A stretch of DNA of 64,000 nucleotides, taken from contig JAHBYA010000005.1 of the NCBI GenBank assembly GCA_019636195.1, positions 188,174 through 252,173 of the forward strand, given 5' to 3'. Numbering within the stretch: position 1 is the stretch's first letter; each line of letters opens with the position of its first letter. Under the pieces are notes generated by a model. The model had not been told where the DNA came from. It did no database searches and was given only the letters and a program-made list of their open reading frames with translations. Positions 15,640 through 23,857 of the stretch are shown here, piece by piece. This stretch comes from Planctomycetota bacterium (GTDB lineage Bacteria; Planctomycetota; UBA8742; UBA2392). The translations under genes were made by a program, and so were the position numbers.

Positions 15640-18600
15640 CTAGCGCGCGGCGCCGGCCTGGTCTTCGGCCATGTGGCACTTCTTGTACTTCTTGCCGGAG
15701 CCGCAGTGGCAGGGGTCGTTGGGGCCGGGCAGCTTGTGCTTTTCCCGGGCGCGGTAGCCGGTGTTGGCTGTGGCGTTGGGGTTGGCCGCCTGTTCCATCT
15801 GCCGCCGTGTCTGCTGCTGCGCCTCGGTCGGTTGCGGCATGCCGCTGGTCGTGGTCAAGCCGGGTGCAGCCGGCTGGATGGCAATGCCGGTGGGTGCTGA
15901 AGCGGGCCTGGGCGCGTCCTCGAACTGGACTTCGATGCGGAAGAGGGTGGAAATGACTTCCATGTCCACGTTGTCGAGCATGACCTCAAAGATTTCGTGG
16001 CCCTTCTTCTTGTAGGCGTCCTTGGGGTCTTTCTGGGCGTAGCTTTCCCAGTGGATGCTGCCCTTGAGCACCTCAAGGTTTTTCAGGTGCTGCTTCCAGT
16101 GCTCGTCGATGCTTTGCAGCAGCAGGTAGCGCTCAAGCTGTCGCATGCGGCCGTGGTCAGGGCGGCCGGCGGGCGTCTTGAGCAGCTTGCCGTCCTGGCC
16201 TGAGCAGACCTTCGTCTCGCGTTCTTCATAGAGCTTCATGGCGCGATCAAGCAGGTACTCCTTGAGCGTCTTGACGTGCTCAATGCCGCCTTCGCCCTTG
16301 GGCATGTCGTCGGGGTTGACGCTGTCGTCGAATGCCTTCTGGTAGTCGGCGGCGACGGCGCCAAGGTCCCACAACTCGGGGCGGTCGATGTTCTTGGCCA
16401 CGTTGCGCTCGATGGTCGCCTGGATGACGTTGTCGATGCGGTCGGTGACGGCTTCGCGCAATTTCTCGCCGTGGATGCGCCCGCGAATCGTGTGCGCGAT
16501 GCGGAAGACTGCCTCTTCGCACGGTATGTCGCGCAGGGCGTCTTCATGGATTTCGGCCTCGTGCTTCCGGTCGGCCCACTGCGAAAGCTCCTTGGCGACT
16601 TTGGCCGAAAAGCGCGTCTTGTCGGTCACCTTGTCCACGTTGTCGATGCGTTTGATCTCGGCGCGGACGTGCTTGCGGACTTCGCCTTCCAGCGCGAAGT
16701 AGTCGCCGCGCGACAGCCCGCCCAGAAAGACCTGGCGCATGCGGTACACGGCCTTGCGCTGGCCGTTGTTCACGTCGTCGTACTCGATCAGGTTTTTGCG
16801 GATATCGAAGTTGCGCTGCTCGACTTTCTTCTGCGCGCGCTCGACCGAGCCGCTGACCATCTTGCTCTGGATCGGCTGGCCGTCTTTCAGGCCCAGCGTC
16901 TGCATCACGCCCTTGATGCGCTGGCCTGCAAACAGGCGCATCAGGTCGTCTTCAAGGCTGAGAAAGAACTGGCTGCTGCCGGGATCGCCCTGGCGACCGC
17001 AGCGCCCGCGCAACTGGTTGTCGATGCGCCGGCTCTCGTGGCGCTCGGTGCCGATCACGCACAAGCCGCCCAGCTTGACAATCACGTCGTGTTCCGCGTC
17101 GCATTCAGGCTGGTACTTCTTGGCGCGCTCGCTCAGCAGCTCGTCGTACTGGACTTCGGCGCGCAGGCGCACCTCGCGCGGCACGGTCCATGACGGCGCC
17201 TGCTTGAACTCGTCGGGCAGCAGCGAGTCAACACTGATGCCTTCCTTCTTGAGTTCCTGGGTCGCCATGTACTTGGGGTTGCCGCCCAGCAGGATGTCGG
17301 TGCCGCGGCCTGCCATGTTGGTGGCGACGGTGATGTTTCCCTTGCGGCCGGCCTGCGCCACGATGTCGGCTTCGCGCTCGTGGTACTTGGCATTCAGCGT
17401 GTTGTGCTCCAGCCCGCGGGTCTTCAGCAGCCGCGAAAGGTGCTCGGACTTCTCGACGCTGGTGGTGCCGACCAGGATCGGGCGGCCTTCCTTGTGCATC
17501 TTTTCAATCTCGGCGGCGATCGCTTCCCACTTTTCGTTGGCTGTGCCGTAAATCAGGTCTTCATTGTCCTGGCGTACCAGCCGGCGGTTGGTCGGAATCG
17601 CCACGACGTCCAGCTTGTAGATTTTCGCGAACTCGTTGGCCTCGGTCATGGCTGTGCCGGTCATGCCGGCCAGCTTGTTGTACAGCTTGAAGTAGTTCTG
17701 GAGCGTGATGGTGGCCAGCGTGTAGCTTTCGGCCTTGGGCACAAGGTCGTGCTTGGCTTCCACGGCCTGGTGCAGGCCGTCAGACCAGCGGCGGCCGTGC
17801 TGCATGCGGCCGGTGAATTCGTCAACGATGACGATCTCGGGGCCGCTTTCGCCGTCGTAAATGACGTAATCTTTGTCGAGCAGATAAATGTTGTTTGCGC
17901 GCAGCGCCTGCTCAAGCAGGTGGGGCCACTCCATGTGGGCGCCGTCGTACAGGTTTTTGATGCCCAGCGCCTTTTCGACTTTCTTGACGCCGGTTTCGGT
18001 CAGAAGGCACTGCTGCTCTTTTTCCTTCTTCTCGAAGTCGTAGTCGTTCAGCGCGTCCTGGTACAGCTTGCGGTCTTGCAGCAGCGCCGCCTTGCCGTGC
18101 TTGTCTTCGAGCTTTTCCTTCAGCTCCTGCGCATCGACGCCCTTGAGCGTCTTGGCAATCTTGTCCGCCTGCGCGTACTTGTCGGCGGTGCCCTCGGGGC
18201 TGCCGGAAATGATCAGCGGCGTGCGCGCCTCGTCGATCAGGATGCTGTCCACTTCGTCGATGATCGCGTAGTGCAGGTCGCGCTGGCACTGCTGGCGCGG
18301 GTTGACCTTCATGTTGTCGCGCAGGTAGTCAAACCCGAACTCGTTGTTCGTGCCGTAGGTGACGTCACAGCCGTACATGGCGCGGCGCTCTTCGTTGTCC
18401 ATGTCGCTTTGAATGTAGCCGCAGGTCATGCCCAGCATGCCCAGCACGCGGCCCTGTTCTTCGGCGTCGCGGCGTGCGAGGTAGTCGTTGACGGTCACGA
18501 CGTGCACGCCGCGCGCTTCAAGGGCGTTCAGGTAAGCCGCCAGCGTGGCGACGAAGGTTTTGCCTTCGCCGGTGACCATTTCGGCGATCGTGCCCTTGTG

Positions 18601-18936
18601 CAGCACAATTCCGCCCAGCAACTGGACCGGAAAGTGCGCCTTGTACGGGATCTCTTCGCCGCTGTTGGTGTCTTTCACCCAGCGCTTGCCGCCCAGCATG
18701 CGCCAGCTTGCTTCACGCACGCAGGCGAATGCCTCTACCAGCAAGTCGTCGAGCGTTTCGCCTTCGCGCAGGCGGTTGCGAAACTCCTCGGTTTTGGCGC
18801 GAAGCTGCTCGTCGCTCAGGGCGTTGGTTTCAGGGAACAGTTCAAGGATTTCATCGACCAGAGGTTGGTACGAGCGCACCAGGCGCTCGTTGCGCGTGCC
18901 GATGAAGAAACGCAGTACGGTGTCAACTACACCCAT
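15640..18936 (-). CDS. secA: Preprotein translocase ATPase SecA
   Basis: SecA is the ATPase motor that drives preproteins through SecYEG. The product is 1098 residues, longer than the usual 850-900. Walker A is TGEGKT (residues 122-127) and Walker B/DEAD box is IIDEVDSILIDEARTPLI. The NBD2 motifs include MAGRGTDILLGG and QLRGRCGRQGDPGSSQFFLS. The extra length comes from a charged insertion after the DEAD box (from KADKIAKTLKG through EKKEKEQQCLL) and a Pro/Ala-rich C-terminal linker. The protein ends with the zinc-binding SEC-C motif CHCGSGKKYKKCH, which contacts SecB or ribosomes. No good ribosome site precedes ATG 18936. It is divergent from the exported-protein gene at 19130. Confidence 0.97.
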   Translation of the reverse strand: MGVVDTVLRFFIGTRNERLVRSYQPLVDEILELFPETNALSDEQLRAKTEEFRNRLREGETLDDLLVEAFACVREASWRMLGGKRWVKDTNSGEEIPYKAHFPVQLLGGIVLHKGTIAEMVTGEGKTFVATLAAYLNALEARGVHVVTVNDYLARRDAEEQGRVLGMLGMTCGYIQSDMDNEERRAMYGCDVTYGTNNEFGFDYLRDNMKVNPRQQCQRDLHYAIIDEVDSILIDEARTPLIISGSPEGTADKYAQADKIAKTLKGVDAQELKEKLEDKHGKAALLQDRKLYQDALNDYDFEKKEKEQQCLLTETGVKKVEKALGIKNLYDGAHMEWPHLLEQALRANNIYLLDKDYVIYDGESGPEIVIVDEFTGRMQHGRRWSDGLHQAVEAKHDLVPKAESYTLATITLQNYFKLYNKLAGMTGTAMTEANEFAKIYKLDVVAIPTNRRLVRQDNEDLIYGTANEKWEAIAAEIEKMHKEGRPILVGTTSVEKSEHLSRLLKTRGLEHNTLNAKYHEREADIVAQAGRKGNITVATNMAGRGTDILLGGNPKYMATQELKKEGISVDSLLPDEFKQAPSWTVPREVRLRAEVQYDELLSERAKKYQPECDAEHDVIVKLGGLCVIGTERHESRRIDNQLRGRCGRQGDPGSSQFFLSLEDDLMRLFAGQRIKGVMQTLGLKDGQPIQSKMVSGSVERAQKKVEQRNFDIRKNLIEYDDVNNGQRKAVYRMRQVFLGGLSRGDYFALEGEVRKHVRAEIKRIDNVDKVTDKTRFSAKVAKELSQWADRKHEAEIHEDALRDIPCEEAVFRIAHTIRGRIHGEKLREAVTDRIDNVIQATIERNVAKNIDRPELWDLGAVAADYQKAFDDSVNPDDMPKGEGGIEHVKTLKEYLLDRAMKLYEERETKVCSGQDGKLLKTPAGRPDHGRMRQLERYLLLQSIDEHWKQHLKNLEVLKGSIHWESYAQKDPKDAYKKKGHEIFEVMLDNVDMEVISTLFRIEVQFEDAPRPASAPTGIAIQPAAPGLTTTSGMPQPTEAQQQTRRQMEQAANPNATANTGYRAREKHKLPGPNDPCHCGSGKKYKKCHMAEDQAGAAR

Positions 18937-19129
18937 AAACGATCCATGTTGCCGGGCAAGGGGTTAGTGGATAGGGGCTGCGCGGGCGTCGCGCAAGTAC
19001 AAATATCCGGCGCCGCCCTGGTGCAACCCATGCTGATGCTTCCTTGCCCGTGGCTGGTTATACTCAACGGGTGCCGGAAAGGGACCGGCAGGCCGTTACT
19101 TCTAACGGCGCCGGGTTGCAGGAGCCTCC

Positions 19130-20632
19130 ATGCGCCGCATTTCCATACTTGCGCTTTGCCTGCTGGCGCTTTCGGCGGGGCGGCCGGGGCAAGGCCAGGA
19201 CGCGCCGCCGCGTGAAGTCACGGTGCTGGTGGCCGGCGCATCCCGCGCCTATTGCCGCCCGCTGCTGGCGACGCTTGAGCGCATCCGCAAGCTGCCCGGC
19301 ATTGAAAGTGCTTCCGGCATTGAAGCCGAGGCCGACGGCCTTTCCGTGCGCATTACCACCAAACTTGACGACGCGGGCATTGCCCGCGTGTTCGGCGGCA
19401 AGCTGGCGGCCTCAGGCCGCGACCGCGTGCAACTGACCGTAGGCGATGAAGCCCGCGCCATGCGCAGCGAGGCACGCAGGGTCGTCACGCGCATCGCCGC
19501 GGCCATCCAGGCACAGCCGAAGCCGAACTGGCGCGGCCGCGACGGTGAGGCGCTGTTCGGGCAGTCCACCGACATCAAGGAGCAGTTGCGCAAGCTGGGC
19601 CTCGATGCCGCGCTGCTTGAGGGCATGCACTACAAGCCCGCGGACTACCACATTGAAGAAAACTGGTACGGCAGCGGCGGCAACTATCGCATCTGGGCGG
19701 GCCGCGAGTGGCAGGGTGTGCCGGTGTTCAGCGAAGACTACTGGTGGGGCGGCAACGACGAAGAGGGCGGCGAAGTCATGGAGTTTGACCCCGCGTCAAA
19801 GTTCGTCGGCGCCATGGTCTTTCGCAACCCCTGGAGCTCCGGCCTGTACTGGGCCGACTATGAGGGCGCCGTGCTGAACAGTCACCTGGGCGAGCGCGCC
19901 CGTAAAGGCTGGGACGGCACGCCGCTGATCCACGTGGGCCGCAACTGGATCCTTGACCTGATGGGTGCGCTGGCGGCCGCACTGGCGCGCGACCCCAAGC
20001 GCGCCAGGAACGACCTGCCGCAGGGTCGCGGCTGGTCGATCATGTCGCTGCTGGAGGACGCGGGCGGCATGCGGCGCTGGGGCGAGCCGGGCTTCAACTT
20101 TCAGGCGCTGCTGCTTGAGTGGCGCCAGGAGGACGGCGGCGACCTGGTTGCGCGCATCCGGACATACCACCCCGGCCACGCCATGTACCTTGACGCTGAG
20201 CTGGACGTAAGCGCCACAGCCCGCGCATACCGCGACGGGCCCGACGGCAAGAACGTCACGGACAAAGAACCGCGCACGATTGACGTGAAAGACAGCATCC
20301 GCTGGCTGTTCGCGCCCGAGGAGACTCTGGACGTGTTCACCGAGCGCCGCAAAGAAGCCGTCGCGCGCATGGACGAAATCCGCGGCAAGCTGAGCAAGGC
20401 GCTGGCCGAGCACGACATCGGGCTGCTGACCGGCCGGCTTGACGACGCCGAGCTGCGCAAGCGCCTGGGGCTTGAGTTTGCGGGCACCGAGCTGCTGGGC
20501 CCGGCACAGTACCTGATACGCGGCCAGTTGTTCGGCGACGTTGAGATTGCCTGCGGCGAGCCCAAGGTGGGCGGCACACGCTGGGTGCTGTGTGAGCCGA
20601 AAAGCGGCAACGTGATCCGGAGCTATCAATGA
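19130..20632 (+). CDS. Exported protein of unknown function
   Basis: The product is 500 residues with a Sec signal peptide (MRRISILALCLLALSAG) and CAGGAG 5 nt before the ATG. I recognise no family. Visible features are a small alpha/beta segment near the N-terminus (VTVLVAGASRAYCRPLLATL), a Trp/Gly/Tyr-rich middle (NWYGSGGNYRIWAGREWQG, VPVFSEDYWWGGNDEEGGE) and a charged helical segment near residue 410. The gene overlaps the following lipoprotein gene by 4 bases (ATGA), so the two are co-translated and probably act together at the envelope. Confidence 0.7.
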   Translation: MRRISILALCLLALSAGRPGQGQDAPPREVTVLVAGASRAYCRPLLATLERIRKLPGIESASGIEAEADGLSVRITTKLDDAGIARVFGGKLAASGRDRVQLTVGDEARAMRSEARRVVTRIAAAIQAQPKPNWRGRDGEALFGQSTDIKEQLRKLGLDAALLEGMHYKPADYHIEENWYGSGGNYRIWAGREWQGVPVFSEDYWWGGNDEEGGEVMEFDPASKFVGAMVFRNPWSSGLYWADYEGAVLNSHLGERARKGWDGTPLIHVGRNWILDLMGALAAALARDPKRARNDLPQGRGWSIMSLLEDAGGMRRWGEPGFNFQALLLEWRQEDGGDLVARIRTYHPGHAMYLDAELDVSATARAYRDGPDGKNVTDKEPRTIDVKDSIRWLFAPEETLDVFTERRKEAVARMDEIRGKLSKALAEHDIGLLTGRLDDAELRKRLGLEFAGTELLGPAQYLIRGQLFGDVEIACGEPKVGGTRWVLCEPKSGNVIRSYQ

Positions 20633-21039
20633 AGCTTGCGATGCTGATTCTGATGCCGCTGATGGTTGCCGCCTGTGGCGGCGGCGCCGGCAACGCGGAC
20701 AACCGCCGCGCCGTTGAACGCTGCGGCGCCCACGACCCGTACATGCGCAACGTGGATGAGTCGCGCCGCACCGAGGCGCAGGCGGCGGCGGGCGTGATTC
20801 ACCGCCAGGTGCGCTACGCCGCGGTGAAGGCGGGCAATCCGCGCGGCCTGTACGACTCGCTGCAGGGGCACCTCGACGCCGGCAAGCTGGCCAAGATCGG
20901 CATGACCGAAGGCGACCTGAAGGGCTCAAACTACGAGGCGGGCGACTACAAGCTCAGCTTTTACGGCAAAAAGCTCACGATCGAGGCCGTCAAGCCCGGC
21001 CAGGCCGGCTACACAGCCGGCGAGTACGACGTGCCGTAA
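20629..21039 (+). CDS. Small lipoprotein of unknown function
   Basis: The product is 136 residues. The signal peptide ends in the lipobox LMVAAC, so the mature protein should start at Cys16 and be lipid-anchored. The mature part is hydrophilic with no recognised domain (KIGMTEGDLKGSNYEAGDYK). The start codon overlaps the stop of the previous gene, indicating coupling. A strong terminator follows. Confidence 0.75.
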   Translation: MKLAMLILMPLMVAACGGGAGNADNRRAVERCGAHDPYMRNVDESRRTEAQAAAGVIHRQVRYAAVKAGNPRGLYDSLQGHLDAGKLAKIGMTEGDLKGSNYEAGDYKLSFYGKKLTIEAVKPGQAGYTAGEYDVP

Positions 21040-21055
21040 CCGGGCGACACAAATG

Positions 21056-21085
21056 AAACAACCCCCGCTGCGGCGGGGGTTGTTT
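21056..21085. terminator. Bidirectional terminator
   Basis: A 13-bp perfect stem (AAACAACCCCCGC / GCGGGGGTTGTTT) with the loop TGCG has A and T tracts on either side. It serves the lipoprotein gene and the convergent tagged-protein gene ending at 21096. Confidence 0.9.
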
Positions 21086-21095
21086 GTTAAGCACG

Positions 21096-22508
21096 CTACT
21101 CGCGGCGCAGCAGGGTGCGTGTGCCTGCTAATGCCAGCAGCGCCAGCAGCAGCGCCAATGCACTGGTGCCGCCAAGGTCACAGCCGCCGCCACCGCCGCC
21201 GCTCTTTTTCTTGCCGCCGCCACCGCCCGGCAACCCGCCATCGTTGTCCAGGATGCTCAGGGAAGCGCTGGCGGGCGTGCCGACTGTGTAGCCGGTGCCG
21301 GTGGTGATCGTCAGGATCACAGTTTCCGTTGCTTCGCCAACGGAGTCATCGATCGGGGTGATCGTCACGGTTGCGGTGCCGCTGGTATCGATGGTGACCA
21401 CGCCTGCGGTAGCGCCCGTGACCGTGTAGTCCGTGCCCGAAGTAGCCGTGCCGGTGAAGTTGACGTTGACGCTGATCGGGCTGCTCGGCGCCGGCGTTGC
21501 GGTCAGCGTGAACGTGCCGTTTGTCGGCCCGGATTCACTCGGGGTGCCGCCGGCGGCGACCGTGACTACAGGGGTTCCGCCGCCGCCGCCCTGCCAAGTA
21601 ACGCTGTTGTCAGTGCTGGTGGAAGCCTGGTTGGTGAGCCCGCTGGTCACGCCGGTAGCACCGCCCCCCGGAATGCTTGCCACAACCGTGCCGTTCGTGG
21701 TCATCCCTGTGACACTGACGGTGTAGTTTGCACCTGTACCGGTCACGCTGGCCAGGAGCGTGCCGCCCGCCGTGCTGCCGGCAAAGCTCACGTCCGTGCC
21801 GTCAAAGCCCGTGACGCTTTCACTGAACACCACATCGAAAACAATCGGTGAGGTTGACGTCGGGTCGGACTGCGTCGAACCCTGGTTGATGGTGACTGCC
21901 GGGCCGCTGCCACCCCCGCCTGAAGTTGTGATCGTCAGCGTGGCGGCTGTCACGGAGCCTGTGTCGGCGGTCCAGCCATCGCGAAACCTCAGTGTCCAGG
22001 TCCCGTTGGCGATCGCGGAAGACATCCCGCCGAACGTCGTGTTCAGGCTGGTCAAAACTTCCGTGGTAGTTGTCGCGCCCGACTGGACTGCACGGTAGCT
22101 GCCTGTCGGGATCGCTCCACCGCCTGCTGCCAACGCAGCGGACCAGAAGCCCTGCGACGCCGCGTCATTGAAGGTGTATGTGCCCCCCAACTGGGAGTCG
22201 CTTCCTCCGGCACCCAGGTTTGATTCAAGGTACTCGAAAAGCAGGTGCTGGGTAGCGTTCGGCGCGAACAAGATGCACTCAAGGTCGCCAATCCAGGTGT
22301 GCGAGCCCGTAAATGCCACCTGCACATTGGTCACGTTGCCGGTAAGGCCGGTCACGTTGAACGAGATCGTCAGCGGCGTCCCGTAGTTCATCGGGCCGGC
22401 GGCGGGAGAGTCAGGAATGGCGCCGGTTCCTGTGCCGGTAAATGACGATTGTGCAAGCAGCGAATTGCTTGCGAGGAGACAGAGAACTACAGCCGCAAGA
22501 CGTGGCAT
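21096..22508 (-). CDS. Exported P-domain/Calx-beta protein with C-terminal surface tag
   Basis: The product is 470 residues. AGGAGG precedes the ATG and a signal peptide is present (LAAVVLCLLASNSLLAQ). An N-terminal proprotein-convertase P-like domain (TGSHTWIGDLECILFAPNAT, GTWTLRFRDGWTADTGSV) is followed by an Ig-like domain (SPIVFDVVFSESVTGFDGTD) and a Calx-beta domain (SGTDYTVTGATAGVVTIDTS, ITPIDDSVGEATETVILTI). It ends with GGGGGKKKSGGGGGGC, a hydrophobic helix and TLLRRE. It is a likely surface protein in which Calx-beta and P domains mediate calcium-dependent adhesion or support. The 3' end is almost identical to that of the next gene. Confidence 0.8.
   Translation of the reverse strand: MPRLAAVVLCLLASNSLLAQSSFTGTGTGAIPDSPAAGPMNYGTPLTISFNVTGLTGNVTNVQVAFTGSHTWIGDLECILFAPNATQHLLFEYLESNLGAGGSDSQLGGTYTFNDAASQGFWSAALAAGGGAIPTGSYRAVQSGATTTTEVLTSLNTTFGGMSSAIANGTWTLRFRDGWTADTGSVTAATLTITTSGGGGSGPAVTINQGSTQSDPTSTSPIVFDVVFSESVTGFDGTDVSFAGSTAGGTLLASVTGTGANYTVSVTGMTTNGTVVASIPGGGATGVTSGLTNQASTSTDNSVTWQGGGGGTPVVTVAAGGTPSESGPTNGTFTLTATPAPSSPISVNVNFTGTATSGTDYTVTGATAGVVTIDTSGTATVTITPIDDSVGEATETVILTITTGTGYTVGTPASASLSILDNDGGLPGGGGGKKKSGGGGGGCDLGGTSALALLLALLALAGTRTLLRRE
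21130..21206 (-). repeat. 77-base direct repeat, copy 1 (tag-coding region)
   Basis: This stretch is identical to 22760-22836. It encodes the Gly-Cys-hydrophobic part of the C-terminal tag (SGGGGGGCDLGGTSALALLL and on) in two neighbouring genes. Perfect identity including silent sites indicates a recent duplication or gene conversion. Confidence 0.85.
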
Positions 22509-22680
22509 GGGGCCTCCTTGGCTAGTGGTCGATTTGGACAGACCAGTTTACGCGATAGCTTGGTCGTCTTGAATCATGAATTTCGTGCCTTAACCGACTT
22601 TCCGGCCGCCGCCGCGCAGTCCCTGGCTCAAAACTCCAGACCGCCGCCAATCGACTGCCGGCAAAGTGCCATCACGAACC

Positions 22681-22712
22681 AGAAAACGGGCGCCTAGCGG
22701 TGCCCGTTTTCT
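22681..22712 (-). terminator. Intrinsic terminator of the 22726-23715 gene
   Basis: A 14-bp stem (one G-T pair) with a TAGC loop: AGAAAACGGGCGCC pairs with GGTGCCCGTTTTCT. It lies 13 bases past the stop, with A/T-rich arms ends that provide a U tract. Confidence 0.8.
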
Positions 22713-22725
22713 GTCGGGGTGAAGG

Positions 22726-23715
22726 TTACTCACGGCGCAGCAGGGGGCGTGTGCATGCCAATGCCAGCAGCGCCAGCAGCAGCGCCAATGCACTGGTGCC
22801 GCCAAGGTCACAGCCGCCGCCACCGCCGCCGCTCTTGCGGGCGGCTGGGCTGCCGCCGGGCGCGCCGCCGTCGTTATCGAGGATGCTCAGCGTCGCGCTG
22901 GCGGGCGTGCCAGCGTTGTAGCCAGTGCCGGCTGTGATTGTGACCAGCACGCTTTCAGTGGCTTCGCCGATGCTGTCATCGATCGGGGTGATGGTGACAA
23001 TCGCCGTGCCGCTGGTGTCAATCGTGACAACGCCGGCGGTCACGCCGCTGACGGTGTAGTCGGTGCCGAAAGTGGCGCCGCCCGTGAAGTTGACATTCAC
23101 GCTGATCGGCGCCGCGGGCGCGGGGTTGGCAGTGAAGGTAAAGGTGCCGGTGGCGCCGGCTTCGCTGGGGTTGCCGGCCGCCGCGACCGTGACCACCGGG
23201 GGCGCGCTGCCGCCGCCGCCGGTGCCGAGGTTGCCGGTGACACTTACGGTGTAATTGCCGTACTTGGGGTAGCCGGCGCTGGCGCTGTAGGTGTCGATCA
23301 CAAGGTAGTAGATGCCGGGCGTGAGGTTGCTGACTGAGATTTCTTCGGCAAACGCGTCATCCACATAGTCCATGCTGGTGTCGATCACCGAGTTGCTGGC
23401 GGTCTGCGCATCCAGCAGGAACAGCGCAAAGTCGGTGCTGCCCGACACGCCCGTAACCGTGAACGTCACGCTGTTGCCGGCGCCAAGGTTGACCTGGTAG
23501 ATGTGGTCGTTGCCGCCGTAGTCACTGCCGATCAAGCCGATCGTGCCGCTGGGCGATGCGGTGTAGTTGTTCAGGGTGTTGTTGTTGCCCGCGGTTATCG
23601 TGCCCGTGTCATTGAAGGGAACGGACGGGATGTTGGTGCCGGGAAAGTTGTCTGAACCCGCCGCCGTCAGCACGCCCGCAAAGAGGGCGAGTACCGCAAA
23701 CACTGTCGCTCGCAT
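22726..23715 (-). CDS. Exported pre-peptidase/Calx-beta protein with C-terminal surface tag
   Basis: The product is 329 residues. I chose the ATG at 23715 because AGGAG lies 5 nt upstream and a signal peptide follows (ATVFAVLALFAGVLTAAG). The N-terminal 150 residues look like a bacterial pre-peptidase C-terminal-type beta domain (GGNDHIYQVNLGAGNSVTFT, GIYYLVIDTYSASAGYPKYG). A Calx-beta domain follows, closely similar to that of the 21096-22508 product (SGVTAGVVTIDTSGTAIVTI, ITPIDDSIGEATESVLVTI). The tail SPAARKSGGGGGGC plus a hydrophobic helix and PLLRRE is the same sorting tag. The two genes arose by duplication with exchange of the N-terminal domain. Confidence 0.8.
   Translation of the reverse strand: MRATVFAVLALFAGVLTAAGSDNFPGTNIPSVPFNDTGTITAGNNNTLNNYTASPSGTIGLIGSDYGGNDHIYQVNLGAGNSVTFTVTGVSGSTDFALFLLDAQTASNSVIDTSMDYVDDAFAEEISVSNLTPGIYYLVIDTYSASAGYPKYGNYTVSVTGNLGTGGGGSAPPVVTVAAAGNPSEAGATGTFTFTANPAPAAPISVNVNFTGGATFGTDYTVSGVTAGVVTIDTSGTAIVTITPIDDSIGEATESVLVTITAGTGYNAGTPASATLSILDNDGGAPGGSPAARKSGGGGGGCDLGGTSALALLLALLALACTRPLLRRE
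22760..22836 (-). repeat. 77-base direct repeat, copy 2 (tag-coding region)
   Basis: Identical to 21130-21206. The similarity continues upstream through the Calx-beta domain at lower identity. Confidence 0.85.
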
Positions 23716-23857
23716 GTCATCTCCTGTCGAATGAAGCCCGCGCGGGGCGCGTTGCGTCCCGCAGTCACAGTCCAAAGCCCGGAAAGGGGCGGGAGCCTAA
23801 TGTGGCTTCCGTCCCTTTCCAGTTAAAAATCCGTGACAATCGCAAAAACCGCTGCGC

